DNA of 64,000 nt from Tritrichomonas musculus (Eukaryota > Parabasalia > Tritrichomonadida > Tritrichomonadidae): the NCBI GenBank assembly GCA_039105265.1, contig JAPFFF010000029.1, forward strand, positions 620,001 through 684,000, given 5' to 3'. The position numbers and the translations under genes were made by a program. The notes beneath the pieces were generated by a model. It was not told the origin of the DNA, did no database searches, and was given only the letters and a program-made list of their open reading frames with translations. Within the stretch, counting starts at the first letter, position 1. Each line of letters begins with the position of its first letter. Positions 47,515 through 59,119 of the stretch are shown here, in pieces.

Positions 47515-49044
47515 TTAATATCTTTGTTCAATTTGATCAAGACGATCATCAAGTGAATGATAAAAGTTAACTGCTTGACCTATCATTGATTCAATTGTTT
47601 CTTTAGTGATTCCAGCTTGAGGACCATTCTGAATAAAGGTCTGAATGGTAGTTTGAATTGTAACATCAGACTGAGCAGCAATTTGGCTTTGTTGAATATA
47701 TTGCTCAATAATTTGTGCAGCACCTGGTTTTGTTGAACGCAGAGTTTGCATCCTTTGTACAGTTTTAGCTTTTAAGTCATTCAGCATCTTCCAGGTTGGA
47801 AATAGTTGTTCTGCTTGGGAAACACCTTGTGGCGCTCCATACTGCGGAGGTCCTCCAAATTGCTGTGTCATTGGTGGCTGGCCATAACTACCTGGTGGCG
47901 TAAATACAGGAACATGACTTTGAGTGCCATTTTGAGGTGTAAAAACAGGTACATTTGGATTGGTACTTCCTGGAAAACCAGTTGGGATATCTACTGCAGA
48001 CATATTTAGAGTTTGTGAATTTGGAACAGATGGATAATCACCACCAAATCCAGGAGATACATCATCAGTGTTTTCAAAAATAAGTAATGCTTGGGTAGGA
48101 GGTATCATGTCTGGCTTGATTGGGAATCCTGTTGGAAGCACTGGTGGTTCTTCAGGTACATACTTGCTATAAATGTGATGATTATCATTCGTCAGTTGTT
48201 TTTCAATGACCGTTAAAGCGTTGCAAACCATTTTTGCAACACTTGTAACTTGAACATATGGGCAATGAATAGTTTCAATTCCTTTCATTTTATCAATTCC
48301 AGCTCTGAAATATGCAATTGCAATACCATATTCTCTTATATCATTCTGATCTTTTCCTGCTTCCAAATAACTTAAACCAATATAGTATTTCTCCATGAGT
48401 GGAACAAATTGAGAAAAGTATGACTTTGAAAGCTTGTCAAGGTGATTTAGAGTTGATTCAAGTTCATAGAGGCAATTGTAACAAGCTTGAGAAGCCTTAA
48501 CCATTTGACCTGGCTTTTTCGGTTGAGAATTCATAGCTGCTTGCAAAAGAAGAAGAGCATCGGTATACTTGGTATAAGCTTTAAGACATTCAACTAAATT
48601 TGATGTATAAACTGGATGCTGGAAATTATCAACAATAAATTGGAGATCTTGAATCAAAGCATGAATGTCAGCAATGCAGTTCTTGATTTTCTTTCCTTCC
48701 TCTGTTGAAGAAGCGTCATAACTTAGAATACGGTTTTGAAGAAAGACGATAAAGTTCCAAATTGTATTAGCTGTTTCAGCATAAGCGTTTTGGCTTTTAA
48801 TTACTTCGTTGGATTTGAAAGGATTGGTCCATTCTGTATATAAAGGCATGTTTCCAAGAGCTTTAAGAACAATTAAATATTTATAGAATGCATCTTCGTC
48901 AGCTAATTTGGGATTTTTGGTAGCAGCTGAAAGTTTTAATTGTTCAGATCCTTGGCCTTGAAATATTGCTGCTAAAGCTTTGTCGTTTTGACGACTAGCT
49001 ATAGAGACTGGGAGAGGAACTAAGAGAAGAGATGTTGATGTCAT
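47515..49044 (-). CDS. BRO1-domain (ALIX/Bro1-like) protein
   Basis: 509 residues. The first 300 or so are long helices with the BRO1 hallmark near 215-250: KYYIGLSYLEAGKDQND followed by IREYGIAIAYFRAGI, matching the Tyr-Tyr...Glu-x-Tyr-Gly-x-x-Ile-Ala motif. Earlier, a Trp-containing hairpin and LQAAM helix fit the boomerang fold. A Pro/Gly/Gln-rich region (about 345-425, with PVFTPPGSYGQPP) and a C-terminal helical segment follow. ALIX/Bro1 proteins bind ESCRT-III (CHMP4/Snf7) and act in multivesicular body formation and membrane scission. The canonical V-domain seems short or missing. The start is the first ATG. Confidence 0.68.
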   Translation of the reverse strand: MTSTSLLLVPLPVSIASRQNDKALAAIFQGQGSEQLKLSAATKNPKLADEDAFYKYLIVLKALGNMPLYTEWTNPFKSNEVIKSQNAYAETANTIWNFIVFLQNRILSYDASSTEEGKKIKNCIADIHALIQDLQFIVDNFQHPVYTSNLVECLKAYTKYTDALLLLQAAMNSQPKKPGQMVKASQACYNCLYELESTLNHLDKLSKSYFSQFVPLMEKYYIGLSYLEAGKDQNDIREYGIAIAYFRAGIDKMKGIETIHCPYVQVTSVAKMVCNALTVIEKQLTNDNHHIYSKYVPEEPPVLPTGFPIKPDMIPPTQALLIFENTDDVSPGFGGDYPSVPNSQTLNMSAVDIPTGFPGSTNPNVPVFTPQNGTQSHVPVFTPPGSYGQPPMTQQFGGPPQYGAPQGVSQAEQLFPTWKMLNDLKAKTVQRMQTLRSTKPGAAQIIEQYIQQSQIAAQSDVTIQTTIQTFIQNGPQAGITKETIESMIGQAVNFYHSLDDRLDQIEQRY

Positions 49045-49257
49045 TTATTAAAAAATTTTGATTTCAATTAAATACTTAAATTTCCGGTGCATTTTATCGA
49101 TTGAAAAAGCTAAGTAAAAACTTTTTCTATACTATGTTATTTCTCCTTAACCATAAAATCAAAAAAAATTTTCTGCATTTCATTTACGATCATTTACAGC
49201 AGAAAATTTAAGAATATTAACGTCTTATTTGTACGTTAAAAGTATTTAATAGTTTTC

Positions 49258-49710
49258 ATGTACGATTGTAGCCAATACGCATGCTATTGTTCATATCCAC
49301 GTTTTCATCCTGTTATTTCCCCAATGACTGAAAAAATTATTGATTTAAGAAATCAAGCTTTATATAATGATCACATGAGATATCAAAAAAGCCTTGGTCC
49401 AGAACATTGGACAAACTTCCCATCTGGACAGCAAATATTTGACAAATTTAAAAAAGAATTTCCTAATGTTGTAAGAGAAACGATTCAAGTCAATGATTAT
49501 TCAAACAAAACACAAGAACCAAGTAGATATTTCAAATCATCTATATACTCTGGAACTGCTTTTGATCCTTCTTACAGACAATGCCAATGCTCAAATTATT
49601 CATATCCAGGCAGACCAGCAACAGAAGTTTCAACAGTTGTTAGGCATTGCAAACTCCAAGAAGCAAAACGTCATGTTGAAGCAGCTGATCAACTTTTGAA
49701 TTTATGCTAA
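49258..49710 (+). CDS. Small Cys/Tyr-rich protein, unidentified
   Basis: 150 residues. It begins MYDCSQYACYCSYPRFHPVI and contains Tyr, Cys and Pro in spaced pairs (FDPSYRQCQCSNYSYPGRP), with a short helix at the end (LQEAKRHVEAADQLLNLC). No transmembrane or signal sequence. The composition is unlike noncoding translation here and a good ATG follows TTTTC. The spaced Tyr/Pro/Arg motifs recall small microtubule- or flagellum-associated proteins, but I cannot name a family. It is divergent from the BRO1 gene (about 213 bp away). Confidence 0.65.
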   Translation: MYDCSQYACYCSYPRFHPVISPMTEKIIDLRNQALYNDHMRYQKSLGPEHWTNFPSGQQIFDKFKKEFPNVVRETIQVNDYSNKTQEPSRYFKSSIYSGTAFDPSYRQCQCSNYSYPGRPATEVSTVVRHCKLQEAKRHVEAADQLLNLC

Positions 49711-49915
49711 TTTCCAAAAAATGAAAAAATTTTGCAAATATAATTAAAAATAAAAAAAGAATGGAAATGACTTACTATTTTTTCCCCTGTAATTTTATAT
49801 TTAATTGACTATAAAAAAGAACGTAAATGGTATTAATAATTTTTTATACAGGTTTGATGTAAAAAACATAGATTAAAAAATGCTATTATAAGCACTATTG
49901 AATTGTCGCATCCTT

Positions 49916-50197
49916 TTAAACTGATTCAAGTGTCAAACTGATGTTTCCATATAACTCTGATGCGGTCTTGATGAATTGGCGAACTGATTCACGGGAATGG
50001 TCGAGATTATCTTCTAATTGAGGCGTATAAAGTGGTGCTTGGCTTAATAATCCTTCGAGCTCTTTTGCGAAACGATTGGCAGCTTCAATAGTTTTATGGC
50101 AATTATTTGTTCCAAAAACTGCATTTGCTCCCAAAATTACATTTTTGGTTCCAGCAGTCATTTTTTGGTTGAAAAGGGCGTGATCTTCTTGGTTCAT
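49916..50197 (-). CDS. Small helical protein, unidentified
   Basis: 93 residues, predicted as two to three amphipathic helices (VFGTNNCHKTIEAANRFAKEL; DNLDHSRESVRQFIKTASEL). This resembles small subunits of tethering or BLOC/BORC-like complexes in size and helix content, but no signature lets me name one. It has the coding-like composition of a real gene and is flanked by AT-rich noncoding DNA. The ATG is preceded by TTTCAA. Confidence 0.6.
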   Translation of the reverse strand: MNQEDHALFNQKMTAGTKNVILGANAVFGTNNCHKTIEAANRFAKELEGLLSQAPLYTPQLEDNLDHSRESVRQFIKTASELYGNISLTLESV

Positions 50198-50938
50198 TTG
50201 AAATACTAAAAAACGATGAATATGAAAACAATTTTATTCTATAGTCTTTATACAATAAAAAATTGGGATTATCTTGATGTATTTTACCTACATATGAAAT
50301 AAAGTAAATGATTAATATTATAAATGAATAAACAGATTTGATCTTAATTTTTATCTATATTTTAAAGAATCGAATTTACATAAAGATCTAGAAATCTACA
50401 TTCAATTCTAGGTAAAAAGAAATGAATTTACATAAACATAAAATAGAGTTAATAAAACAATTTAATATTAAAAATCAATTTTTAATGAGAAAAAAATTGT
50501 TTTATTTTTATCATTCATCATTCAATTTTTTTCATTACGATAATAATAAGGTAAATTTATTCATTTATTTAACCTGTTATGAAAAAACGTTAATTAAATA
50601 ATTTTACATAATAGGTCTAATGAAATTAAAAGTCAATATTAATGGTAATATTTGAATTTAATGATATGAGAATGAATGAAATTTGAATTATGATAATTGA
50701 TCGTACAATCAGGATTTGAAATATACGATTGTTTTTATTAACTTTTTGAAAATTATATTACTATAAAAAAATCATATTATTTTCATTTTTTATGAAAATT
50801 TCAATTGAAAAAAACAGTTATTTTTTCGACAGTTATTAAAATTTTGATAGAATTATAAATATTTATATATAACTTTTTAAAAATGGTTTAAAAAAAATTT
50901 ATTTTAAAAAAAGTGAATTGAGTTAAGTTTTTTATAAT
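50198..50938. other. Intergenic region upstream of the VPS13-like gene
   Basis: 741 bp of AT-rich DNA between divergent genes. No ORF or repeat recognised; no clear TCAYTWYT element near ATG 50939. Confidence 0.4.
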
Positions 50939-53900
50939 ATGCAAAGCATCATCAAAGACTTCATGAATGGTGTAGTCTCTGCATACATGACAGAAGTTAA
51001 CAAAAAGAATATTTCGGGGTCTATTACCAAAAAAAATTTAGATATTTCAGAGCTTGAAATTTTTCCTGACGCTCTTCTACAGCACGGAGTTCCCCTTTTA
51101 GTCAAAAAAGGGACAATAAAAAATATTAGTATCCAAATACCGATAAAATTCAAGACTGAACCGGTTAAAATTACAATTGACAGTGTAACCATTCTTGGTA
51201 GTTTATGCACCCATAATCCAACTCGTGAACAGATAATTGATATGAAAATTCACATGATAAATGCATATCATTTTTTTAGGAAACGATTCAAAATGTTACT
51301 TGGAATTATGCCCAAACAAAGCTTTTTATCAATTATCAGAACAATTTTTTCTAACATTATTTTGGATATTAATCACATCCACGTTCAGATTGAGTACCCT
51401 ACAGGATCAATTGATACATTTGACGAATCAAATTTAGATTTTTCATCTTCAAAATTTTCCTTATCGAAATCATCGCAAAGATTTAGCAGTTCAAGGCAAT
51501 CAGATATGAAATCTTCGACGCAGAGCATGAAAGAAGTTGATGAAGAAGAAGAAACAGAAACGCAAACAATAGAAGAAAAAAGTGATAATGTTGATCAAGA
51601 AGACAGTGATACAGGCTCAAAATCTATGAATGATAATTCAAATAACTCTGACGATAACGACTTTTTAGAAGAATCTTTAGATGAATTGAGTGATTCAATT
51701 GATGAAACAACGGATCAAGAGCCTTACACACGACGAATGTCAATTTACAAAAATTATGGCACAGTTTATTGCGGATCAGATGATGCTAAAAGCGGACAAA
51801 CTCAAAGATCGAAAGTTACATCTATCGGGATTACAATTAACAAGCTACTTCTTCATAATCCAGCAAGCATAGACAATCCTTCTCCATATAAAATCACAAA
51901 AGAAGCAGTTTTTACTGATTTAGCCATCTATATGGATGTTGATCAGCCATCAGTTGACACAAGTTCTAATGAGAAGTGTGAGAAAGAATTGACAGATTTA
52001 TATAATAGTACTAAACATAATTACATCCTAGAACCATTTTCATTTAGTGGTTTAATGAAATTTGAAAAAGGCAATCCTCAATTGTTTTTTGAACCTTTTA
52101 TAAAAACTGTTATGGCCAATATCAGAGAAGAGTATATTCCTGCCATTTTGGAATTAATGAAAGGTGTTGGCACTTTTCAGAAAAAGTTCGCTGTTGCACA
52201 AATTCCTAAGCCATCAATTGATGATCCAGAAGCCTTTTGGGTCTATCTACATAGATGTGCTGTTACTAAGATTTCCACGCCAACTTTTGACTTTTCAAAG
52301 AATCTTAATCTTTTATTGAAAAGAATGGTTTATTTGAAAAATTATAAAAAATCTGATCCTAAAAGCAAAGCTATAATCAAAGAGATGGAAGAAACCCTTG
52401 ATTATTCAACGATTGTAGCTTTCCGAGCAGCTTATTTATTAGCATATAAAAAACGGAGTGGAAAAACAGCCTTAATTACTCCATTAATGACTAGTAAAAT
52501 CAAGAAGATAGCGATGGTTGATCCTGTTTATATTGTAACCAAATTAGTACGAATGATGGCAATGAATTTCACTGGAGATTCGGTGTCAATTGCTTTATTA
52601 CGTAATACTGGTGAAAAACACATCGTTATTGATGTCAAAAAGCCTAGATTTAAATTCGAGAAAGATTTGAAGGATTACATAATTCATGCTGTTGTTTCTT
52701 ACGTTTCTATTAAGCATATAAAGGAGACAGAAAAAGTTGTCTTTAAATCTCTCGATAGTAATTCAATTGAAATGAAAGCAAACGTGAAAATTCCTTTTCT
52801 TTCTTATATGAATTGGAGTTTGTCACTTGAAATGACAAAGAACAATTATTCTCTCAATTTGCCAGGTCTGCTTCAATTAGTAACCGACCTTGGCTTAATT
52901 GAATTGGTTCGTTCTAGTCAAAGCGCATCAAAACAGAAACGTAATTTCGAACTAAACGTTCAGATTCGTTCTTCTGCTTTGAGAATTGTTGGTTCGCAAA
53001 ATAATCGAGCTGTTCAAATAGCTTTTGATAAATTGGCTCTTCAAACAGATCCGACAACATTAGCTCAATCATTCAAACTTGAAAATTCATGGATTTCATT
53101 GATTGCTGACAATGAAGCCAAAGTTTCCTCTGATTTTTCATTATCTGGCTCAATTAAAGGTAAAGATATTTCACTTTCTATTCCTTTGTTTTCATGCGCA
53201 ATTCCCTTCAATTACATTGTCGTTATTGACGATTTCATTCACCTTGTAATGGGCTATCGAGGATTGTTTAGAGATGCCGCCTTTCCAAAGCCTGATTTTA
53301 ATTTCAAGCTCGATATGAAAGGCTTGAATGTTAACATTAAAATTCCCAATTCAAACGAAAGAGTGAATCTTCAAATTCGAAATATTCTCTTTACTTTAGA
53401 GAAGTCGAAAATTAAGTTCTTGTTATCATTGGTTGAAATGTCCAAATTATTCTCTTTGAAAAATTTAAGTGTCACTTTTGATCAAGCTAGTCTTAAATTA
53501 AAAATAGCTTATATTTACGCCAAAGTATTCATGCTTCTTTCATTGATTCCTAAAGATGCTTTCCAAATGCTTCAAAATAGTCGTAAAAATGATGAAATAA
53601 AATCTGAAAATAGTGACGCTTCAGTGAAAGATTATTCTGAAGCTGATGATGATTCAGAAGAAAGTCCACCAAAACCAAGTACGAGTCTTGAACTGCCCAA
53701 TATTAAGATATCATGTGGAATTGAAGAAAGTGACATTGATTTAGCATTGACCAGCACTGAGCGATTCAACTTAAATGTTAAAAATATTAAAGCAAAAGTT
53801 AATAAAAATTTAATAAAAGCAGGCGCAATGTTGAATCAATGGGCTTTTCAGAATCAAACCATCGCACAACAAATTTCATTTAATGCTGAAATATTAATTA

Positions 53901-56900
53901 GCAAAGCATTTGAAATTAAAATAATTGTTGATAATTGTAACATTAATTTAAGTAAGTCACTTATTAATTACTTGTTAAATGTCAACATGTCATCTTATGA
54001 AGTTGCTTTTCCTCATGAACTTGCACTTAAAGTTTCCTTTGTTTTAAATCAAATGTCAATTTCAAATGATTTTGTTATGAAGAATTTTCTTGCTGACATT
54101 AATTTAAGTAATTCTAAATTTGACGTTTCTGTTGGCTTAGATTCTGTTAATTCTTCTTTCTTGAAATTTGTTTCGAAAGATGTTGTTAAGATGAAAATGG
54201 ACATTGAACAAAAGTCGCTTGATTTAGTTGTCAATTTAGAAGATATGACAATTTTCGTCATTCCTTTATGCGACTTAATTTCTAAATTACCAGCCTTTAT
54301 TCCATCAACACCGCAAATAAAGCTCAATTTAACATTGAAGCCATTATTGTGTAATTGTGTTTTTGGTGAAGATTACTTAAATATTAATTTTAATTCGCCA
54401 TTAACATTAAAATTGGACACAATGAAAGGGCCAATTCCTTATGTTGATTTAGACATGTCTAATTTCACTATTTATTTGAACAACAAAGAAATCATTCGAT
54501 TGAATTCGTTGAAGTTTTCATTGACAAATAAATTGATAGCTGAAATTCCAGAACTTTACATCAAACTGTCAATGTTAAAGATATATAAACTATTGAAAAT
54601 GTTGACCACAATTCCTATCAAAAAGTTGATGTCTAGTTCACAATCAAGCATCAATTTGTATGAGATGCCAATTGAATCAATAGTCTGTAAAATTCCTTAT
54701 ATTGAAGTAATGATGCACCAAATCAAGTCAAGAAGAAGTGTTTTGTTCATTCTTGATGATTCCGAGGTCAACATTAAAAACACTGATAAAAAGACTGATT
54801 TAATTGCATCAACAACCGTTCATTTGAATGCTTCTGACGGTTTCCAAACATTCAGTTTGGCACCGGAATTTAGAATCACTTGTAATGGCGAATTTACTGA
54901 AACGCATAACAATTGTGTTCTTGAATCGCCAGATCCGATCAAAATTGAATTTTCAACTCATTTATTGAACCAAATTATTAAGAATTTAACAGCCAATGAA
55001 GATACCGTTGAACAGCCTTATGCAATATCAAATGAGACTGGAGCGGATGTTACCATCATTGTTAAAGGCGAAGAACATTTAATTGAATCAGATGAGTTTC
55101 TTCCAAATGTTCATAACTTCTCGCAATCTGACATTAAAATAAAAATAGGCGAAATTGTCAATCCAATCAAAATTGATTCATTAGCATCAGCCATTTCATA
55201 TCCACTTTTCTTTGGAGAGAACCACATTCTTGTTTGGATGGATACAAGAAAGCTTCAAATTCGACTTTTATCGCCAATTTCATTATTCAATAAATCACGA
55301 ACTGATTTAGAAATCAAGTATTTAGATAATGAAATCACACTTGATGATGGCGAAACAATCAGTTTGAATTACAAAATAGAAAGACTTGAATCTATTTTTG
55401 TTAAAACCGATGACGATGATTATACTGAAATTAACTTGAATGAGCAACATGTTATTAAAGTTGATGAAAAATACGTTGTTGTTACACGAAAGAGGAAAGA
55501 AGATTCTCTTCATACGACGATTGAATTCACAACACCTTATTACATGAAAAACGAGTTAATTACTGACATAAACGTGATAGTTAAGAATAATCAAATTACA
55601 TTAAAGCCGTGTGAAAATGTTCCATTTCCTTATTTCCCACCTAAATCTGATTGCATTTCATTTGATATTCAAGACACGACTGAAATCAAAGGTGTTCATG
55701 TTGATTTACAAATGAATGAGTGGAATGATAATAAGATATTCATTCCAACTGCTGATAAAGAAGGAAAACCATTTATAATTCAATTCACATTAACTAATGA
55801 GAAACGCATTTCCATTTCTTCTTTAATTATCTTCTATAATTCAATTTCTCTTCCTTTGGTCTTCGGTTTGTCAGCAAAAGAGAAAATTATGAATGTAGAG
55901 AAATGCTATCTGAATCAGATGATTCCTTCATTCTTCCCATTCCAAAACACGCAGACAATTTGGAAGCGTGATAATCCAATCATGGTTTCGCCTGCCGACA
56001 CGAACTCAAAGAAAATCAATGTTTACATAAGGACCATTTATTCGACAAAATGGTCGGAGAAACCAATTTCCATGTCCAATTTCAACAAATTAGAAGATTT
56101 GATGATTCCTTTTGATGAAAATAAAGTTTGTCTTGCTCATTTTCACGTATTAAGTCATAGTTTGCAACGACCAAATACGTTTATATTTTTCATCTTGCCC
56201 AAGTTTGTCATTAACAACTTGACAAACAAAACTTTCTCGGTGAATCTTTTTGACGGAGAAGGAATTGAAATGCCACCCAATTCATGTATTCCTGTCACCA
56301 TTATTCGAAACTCGTATGAATTCTCGATTGCTGTTGTTCAACAGCAACAACAAAAATCGTCAGCAGCAGCATCACCTAAAAAGAAGAGAACATCATCATC
56401 TTCTTCTTCACTTACATCGTCATCAAGTAAAAGGAAGAGATCAGAAGTTTTTCTACCTAAGAAGTACTTAGTTTATTCGCATAAAGTTAATCTATTGAAA
56501 TTAACATCACAATTCATTAAAGTTAATTCAGTTGAATCACCTGTGCTTCTTCAGTTATCAACTGAGAATGAAATTAACTTTATTACCATTTTGTTGAATA
56601 GAACATTGCCTTATCTTTTCGTTAATAAAAGCAAGTCTAAAGTTATCTTCATTCAGAAAAACACACGCGATTTTGCACACACCGTAATGCCCAATGAATC
56701 GTTACCTTTCTTCATTTTTGACGAGAATATGCCAACAATCATTCACTGTGAAATCGGCAATCAAATCAAATTTGAACTAGATGTGAATGAGCCTTGCTTC
56801 CCTCTCAGAATTAATACTAATGATGATTCTCATTATCATTCGCATCAGAAGTACTATTATTACGTCGATCTTTCCGTTACTGAAGGCTCAACGATCACTC

Positions 56901-58552
56901 TTTGCAATGTCGACGAAGATGAAATAGCAGTAAGTCGGAGTTCATCATCATTAAATTCATCAATTGCCAGCTCACATTCTAATCTAAATCTTGCTGAATC
57001 AGCGTCATCATTCAATCTTTATGACTTGCTTCATTCAAGTCAAACGGAGACAGATTTTAAATTCAATTTCAGCTTCCTTTCAGTCCTTCTAATCACTCGT
57101 AATTACAAAGAATTGTTGAGATTGACATTAAAAGATGTTGCTGTTAATTCTGCCATTCGTCAAAGATCGGTTAAAAACGAAATAACCGTCGGAACGATAA
57201 AAGTTGACGATCAAGATCCATATGCGATTTATCCTTCAGTTTTTCAGATCCTTTCTAGCAACGATAAGCCGGCGGTTGTATTCAAATTCGAGTCCTTTGG
57301 AAGCTACAAGTATGGCGGTATGGAAATTCAATTGCAACCGATAACCGTCAGAGTTGACCTTTCATTTGTGGCCGACGTGATCGGGTCACTTTTGTACTCA
57401 GAAAATTTGATCATGCATGAGCACGAGGTTGAAAAGAACTCGTCTGTTCCTGAATTTACGATCAGTGAAGTTTCGTTGTCCGAGTTCATCAACAACTTCA
57501 TGCCGAAGAACAAGAAGTACCACATAAATCACATCGCAATTCACCCGTTCACTGTTCGCGTGTCATTCAAGACGGCGACAACGAGAAGCGACCATCCGTT
57601 GCAGAACTCGTACCACTTCAACCGGCTCATCGAACTCATCCCATCATTGAACGACATCTCGATCTCAATCGAAGATAAGTACGTCTTCAGAAATCTCTCG
57701 GGAACGACTGCCGACATCGTCTTGAAGATCGGCAATGACATCAAGAAGATAATTCTCACTCAGCTTTCGTTGCGAAACATCATTCATGAAAGTTCGAATT
57801 ACGTCGTGAAGACCGCCAAAAGCATCGTTAACATCCGGTCAAGGGACGCTTCTTCGCCGAGCCTTTTGAGGAAGACGGGCAGTGTTCTTTCTGTTGCTGA
57901 GATGGCCCTTTGTCACATCTCTTCGATGCTCGACGTTTACACCAATCAGCCGCCGAACATCAGGACAGACGAGACATCACTCGGCGCGCTTTCTTGGGGT
58001 GTCAAATCGCTCTGCAAGTCGGTTGGCAAAGGTGTTGATGTCTTGATTAATGAGCCGAAAAGAAGAGGAAACGTCAACGGAAAGGTTAATTATTGTGGTT
58101 ACATTGAAGGTGCAGGCGTTGGAATCGCCAAGGCCGCAGCTTTCGGAATGTCTGGCGTCTGCAATTTCAGTGCGTCTATTCTCTCAAGCACGAAGAGAAT
58201 CTTCTTCACTGAAAAGGTCTCCTCAATTGATAGAAGAGAACTCGATCCTGTACTCGGAATGCACGCCGGCGAAGGAGAGAAATTGCTCTGGTTCAACGGT
58301 TCAGTGTCTTCTAACTTGATCGAGGTCTACACCAGGTCAGTCTACTCGCTGGAGAGCCAGTCCTTGATCAAAAGCGTAGTCAATGCCGAAATTGATAAGG
58401 AGAATAATTCGGTAACTTTGACTGACGATGGACAGAAGAAACATGTCTTCAATTTCGAGGATATAACGCAGGCAATGCCATTCTATAATATCATTCAGTC
58501 GCAGCTCCTCAGGAAAAAAATTTTCGGTAATTCAGATAATCAATTATCATGA
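50939..58552 (+). CDS. VPS13: VPS13-family bridge-like lipid transfer protein
   Basis: 2537 residues. The N-terminus is a chorein domain: SIIKDFMNGVVSAYMTEVNK, then the LDISELEIFPDALLQHGVPL strand-helix pattern and KITIDSVTILG. An acidic Ser/Glu/Asp-rich insert follows (about 165-265), then long beta-rich repeats that in this family form a hydrophobic groove carrying phospholipids between membranes. Around 1600-2000 are beta modules like the VAB/SHR region, with a basic Ser-rich insert near 1805-1840. The C-terminal 300 residues contain the helical DH-L/ATG2_C-like part (GVKSLCKSVGKGVDVLINEP; GYIEGAGVGIAKAAAFGMSG) and a final beta domain. The order and length fit VPS13, acting at ER contact sites. 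The last kilobase is much more GC-rich than the rest. Confidence 0.85.
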   Translation: MQSIIKDFMNGVVSAYMTEVNKKNISGSITKKNLDISELEIFPDALLQHGVPLLVKKGTIKNISIQIPIKFKTEPVKITIDSVTILGSLCTHNPTREQIIDMKIHMINAYHFFRKRFKMLLGIMPKQSFLSIIRTIFSNIILDINHIHVQIEYPTGSIDTFDESNLDFSSSKFSLSKSSQRFSSSRQSDMKSSTQSMKEVDEEEETETQTIEEKSDNVDQEDSDTGSKSMNDNSNNSDDNDFLEESLDELSDSIDETTDQEPYTRRMSIYKNYGTVYCGSDDAKSGQTQRSKVTSIGITINKLLLHNPASIDNPSPYKITKEAVFTDLAIYMDVDQPSVDTSSNEKCEKELTDLYNSTKHNYILEPFSFSGLMKFEKGNPQLFFEPFIKTVMANIREEYIPAILELMKGVGTFQKKFAVAQIPKPSIDDPEAFWVYLHRCAVTKISTPTFDFSKNLNLLLKRMVYLKNYKKSDPKSKAIIKEMEETLDYSTIVAFRAAYLLAYKKRSGKTALITPLMTSKIKKIAMVDPVYIVTKLVRMMAMNFTGDSVSIALLRNTGEKHIVIDVKKPRFKFEKDLKDYIIHAVVSYVSIKHIKETEKVVFKSLDSNSIEMKANVKIPFLSYMNWSLSLEMTKNNYSLNLPGLLQLVTDLGLIELVRSSQSASKQKRNFELNVQIRSSALRIVGSQNNRAVQIAFDKLALQTDPTTLAQSFKLENSWISLIADNEAKVSSDFSLSGSIKGKDISLSIPLFSCAIPFNYIVVIDDFIHLVMGYRGLFRDAAFPKPDFNFKLDMKGLNVNIKIPNSNERVNLQIRNILFTLEKSKIKFLLSLVEMSKLFSLKNLSVTFDQASLKLKIAYIYAKVFMLLSLIPKDAFQMLQNSRKNDEIKSENSDASVKDYSEADDDSEESPPKPSTSLELPNIKISCGIEESDIDLALTSTERFNLNVKNIKAKVNKNLIKAGAMLNQWAFQNQTIAQQISFNAEILISKAFEIKIIVDNCNINLSKSLINYLLNVNMSSYEVAFPHELALKVSFVLNQMSISNDFVMKNFLADINLSNSKFDVSVGLDSVNSSFLKFVSKDVVKMKMDIEQKSLDLVVNLEDMTIFVIPLCDLISKLPAFIPSTPQIKLNLTLKPLLCNCVFGEDYLNINFNSPLTLKLDTMKGPIPYVDLDMSNFTIYLNNKEIIRLNSLKFSLTNKLIAEIPELYIKLSMLKIYKLLKMLTTIPIKKLMSSSQSSINLYEMPIESIVCKIPYIEVMMHQIKSRRSVLFILDDSEVNIKNTDKKTDLIASTTVHLNASDGFQTFSLAPEFRITCNGEFTETHNNCVLESPDPIKIEFSTHLLNQIIKNLTANEDTVEQPYAISNETGADVTIIVKGEEHLIESDEFLPNVHNFSQSDIKIKIGEIVNPIKIDSLASAISYPLFFGENHILVWMDTRKLQIRLLSPISLFNKSRTDLEIKYLDNEITLDDGETISLNYKIERLESIFVKTDDDDYTEINLNEQHVIKVDEKYVVVTRKRKEDSLHTTIEFTTPYYMKNELITDINVIVKNNQITLKPCENVPFPYFPPKSDCISFDIQDTTEIKGVHVDLQMNEWNDNKIFIPTADKEGKPFIIQFTLTNEKRISISSLIIFYNSISLPLVFGLSAKEKIMNVEKCYLNQMIPSFFPFQNTQTIWKRDNPIMVSPADTNSKKINVYIRTIYSTKWSEKPISMSNFNKLEDLMIPFDENKVCLAHFHVLSHSLQRPNTFIFFILPKFVINNLTNKTFSVNLFDGEGIEMPPNSCIPVTIIRNSYEFSIAVVQQQQQKSSAAASPKKKRTSSSSSSLTSSSSKRKRSEVFLPKKYLVYSHKVNLLKLTSQFIKVNSVESPVLLQLSTENEINFITILLNRTLPYLFVNKSKSKVIFIQKNTRDFAHTVMPNESLPFFIFDENMPTIIHCEIGNQIKFELDVNEPCFPLRINTNDDSHYHSHQKYYYYVDLSVTEGSTITLCNVDEDEIAVSRSSSSLNSSIASSHSNLNLAESASSFNLYDLLHSSQTETDFKFNFSFLSVLLITRNYKELLRLTLKDVAVNSAIRQRSVKNEITVGTIKVDDQDPYAIYPSVFQILSSNDKPAVVFKFESFGSYKYGGMEIQLQPITVRVDLSFVADVIGSLLYSENLIMHEHEVEKNSSVPEFTISEVSLSEFINNFMPKNKKYHINHIAIHPFTVRVSFKTATTRSDHPLQNSYHFNRLIELIPSLNDISISIEDKYVFRNLSGTTADIVLKIGNDIKKIILTQLSLRNIIHESSNYVVKTAKSIVNIRSRDASSPSLLRKTGSVLSVAEMALCHISSMLDVYTNQPPNIRTDETSLGALSWGVKSLCKSVGKGVDVLINEPKRRGNVNGKVNYCGYIEGAGVGIAKAAAFGMSGVCNFSASILSSTKRIFFTEKVSSIDRRELDPVLGMHAGEGEKLLWFNGSVSSNLIEVYTRSVYSLESQSLIKSVVNAEIDKENNSVTLTDDGQKKHVFNFEDITQAMPFYNIIQSQLLRKKIFGNSDNQLS

Positions 58553-59119
58553 TAATTATATTTTATGAATTTTTTTGTTTTTTTATTTAGTTTCTTTTTT
58601 TGAAAATAATATTTATTTTAAGCTAAATTAAAAAATAGTCTTTAATAAAAAAAAAAAAAAATATCACAATTTGAATTTTTATCGAACAATTTTTTTTTTT
58701 TTTTACACTTAAAATATTTATATAAACGATAATCAAATCAAAAATTAGTTTTTTTTTTTTCATTGGAGCTAACCAATTGATTTTGAAAATTATATTTTAT
58801 CATTAGATAATAGAAATAATTTTGGTTTTTACAATATGAAATTGATTTATTTGGCTTTCATGATTATGGATATATGTCATTCATTTTTTGTTCTGATAAA
58901 GTGTTGTCATTTGATTATCTTATCTCTATCAATTAAGACAGATGAATGTAACATAACTTACACACACCTCTATCATCAAATGTTTGATTAATAATGAAAA
59001 AAAAAATAATAACTAAACCATTATTTTTTTTTTTTTTATCTTTTATATAACAAAAAATTACATATACATTATACATAAAACCACATGTGACTTGGAGCAA
59101 GCCAAATTAGTGCCTAAAT
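58553..59119. other. Convergent intergenic region inside a GC-rich island
   Basis: AT-rich poly(A/T)-dominated DNA between the GC-rich 3' ends of two converging genes. No ORF seen. Confidence 0.45.
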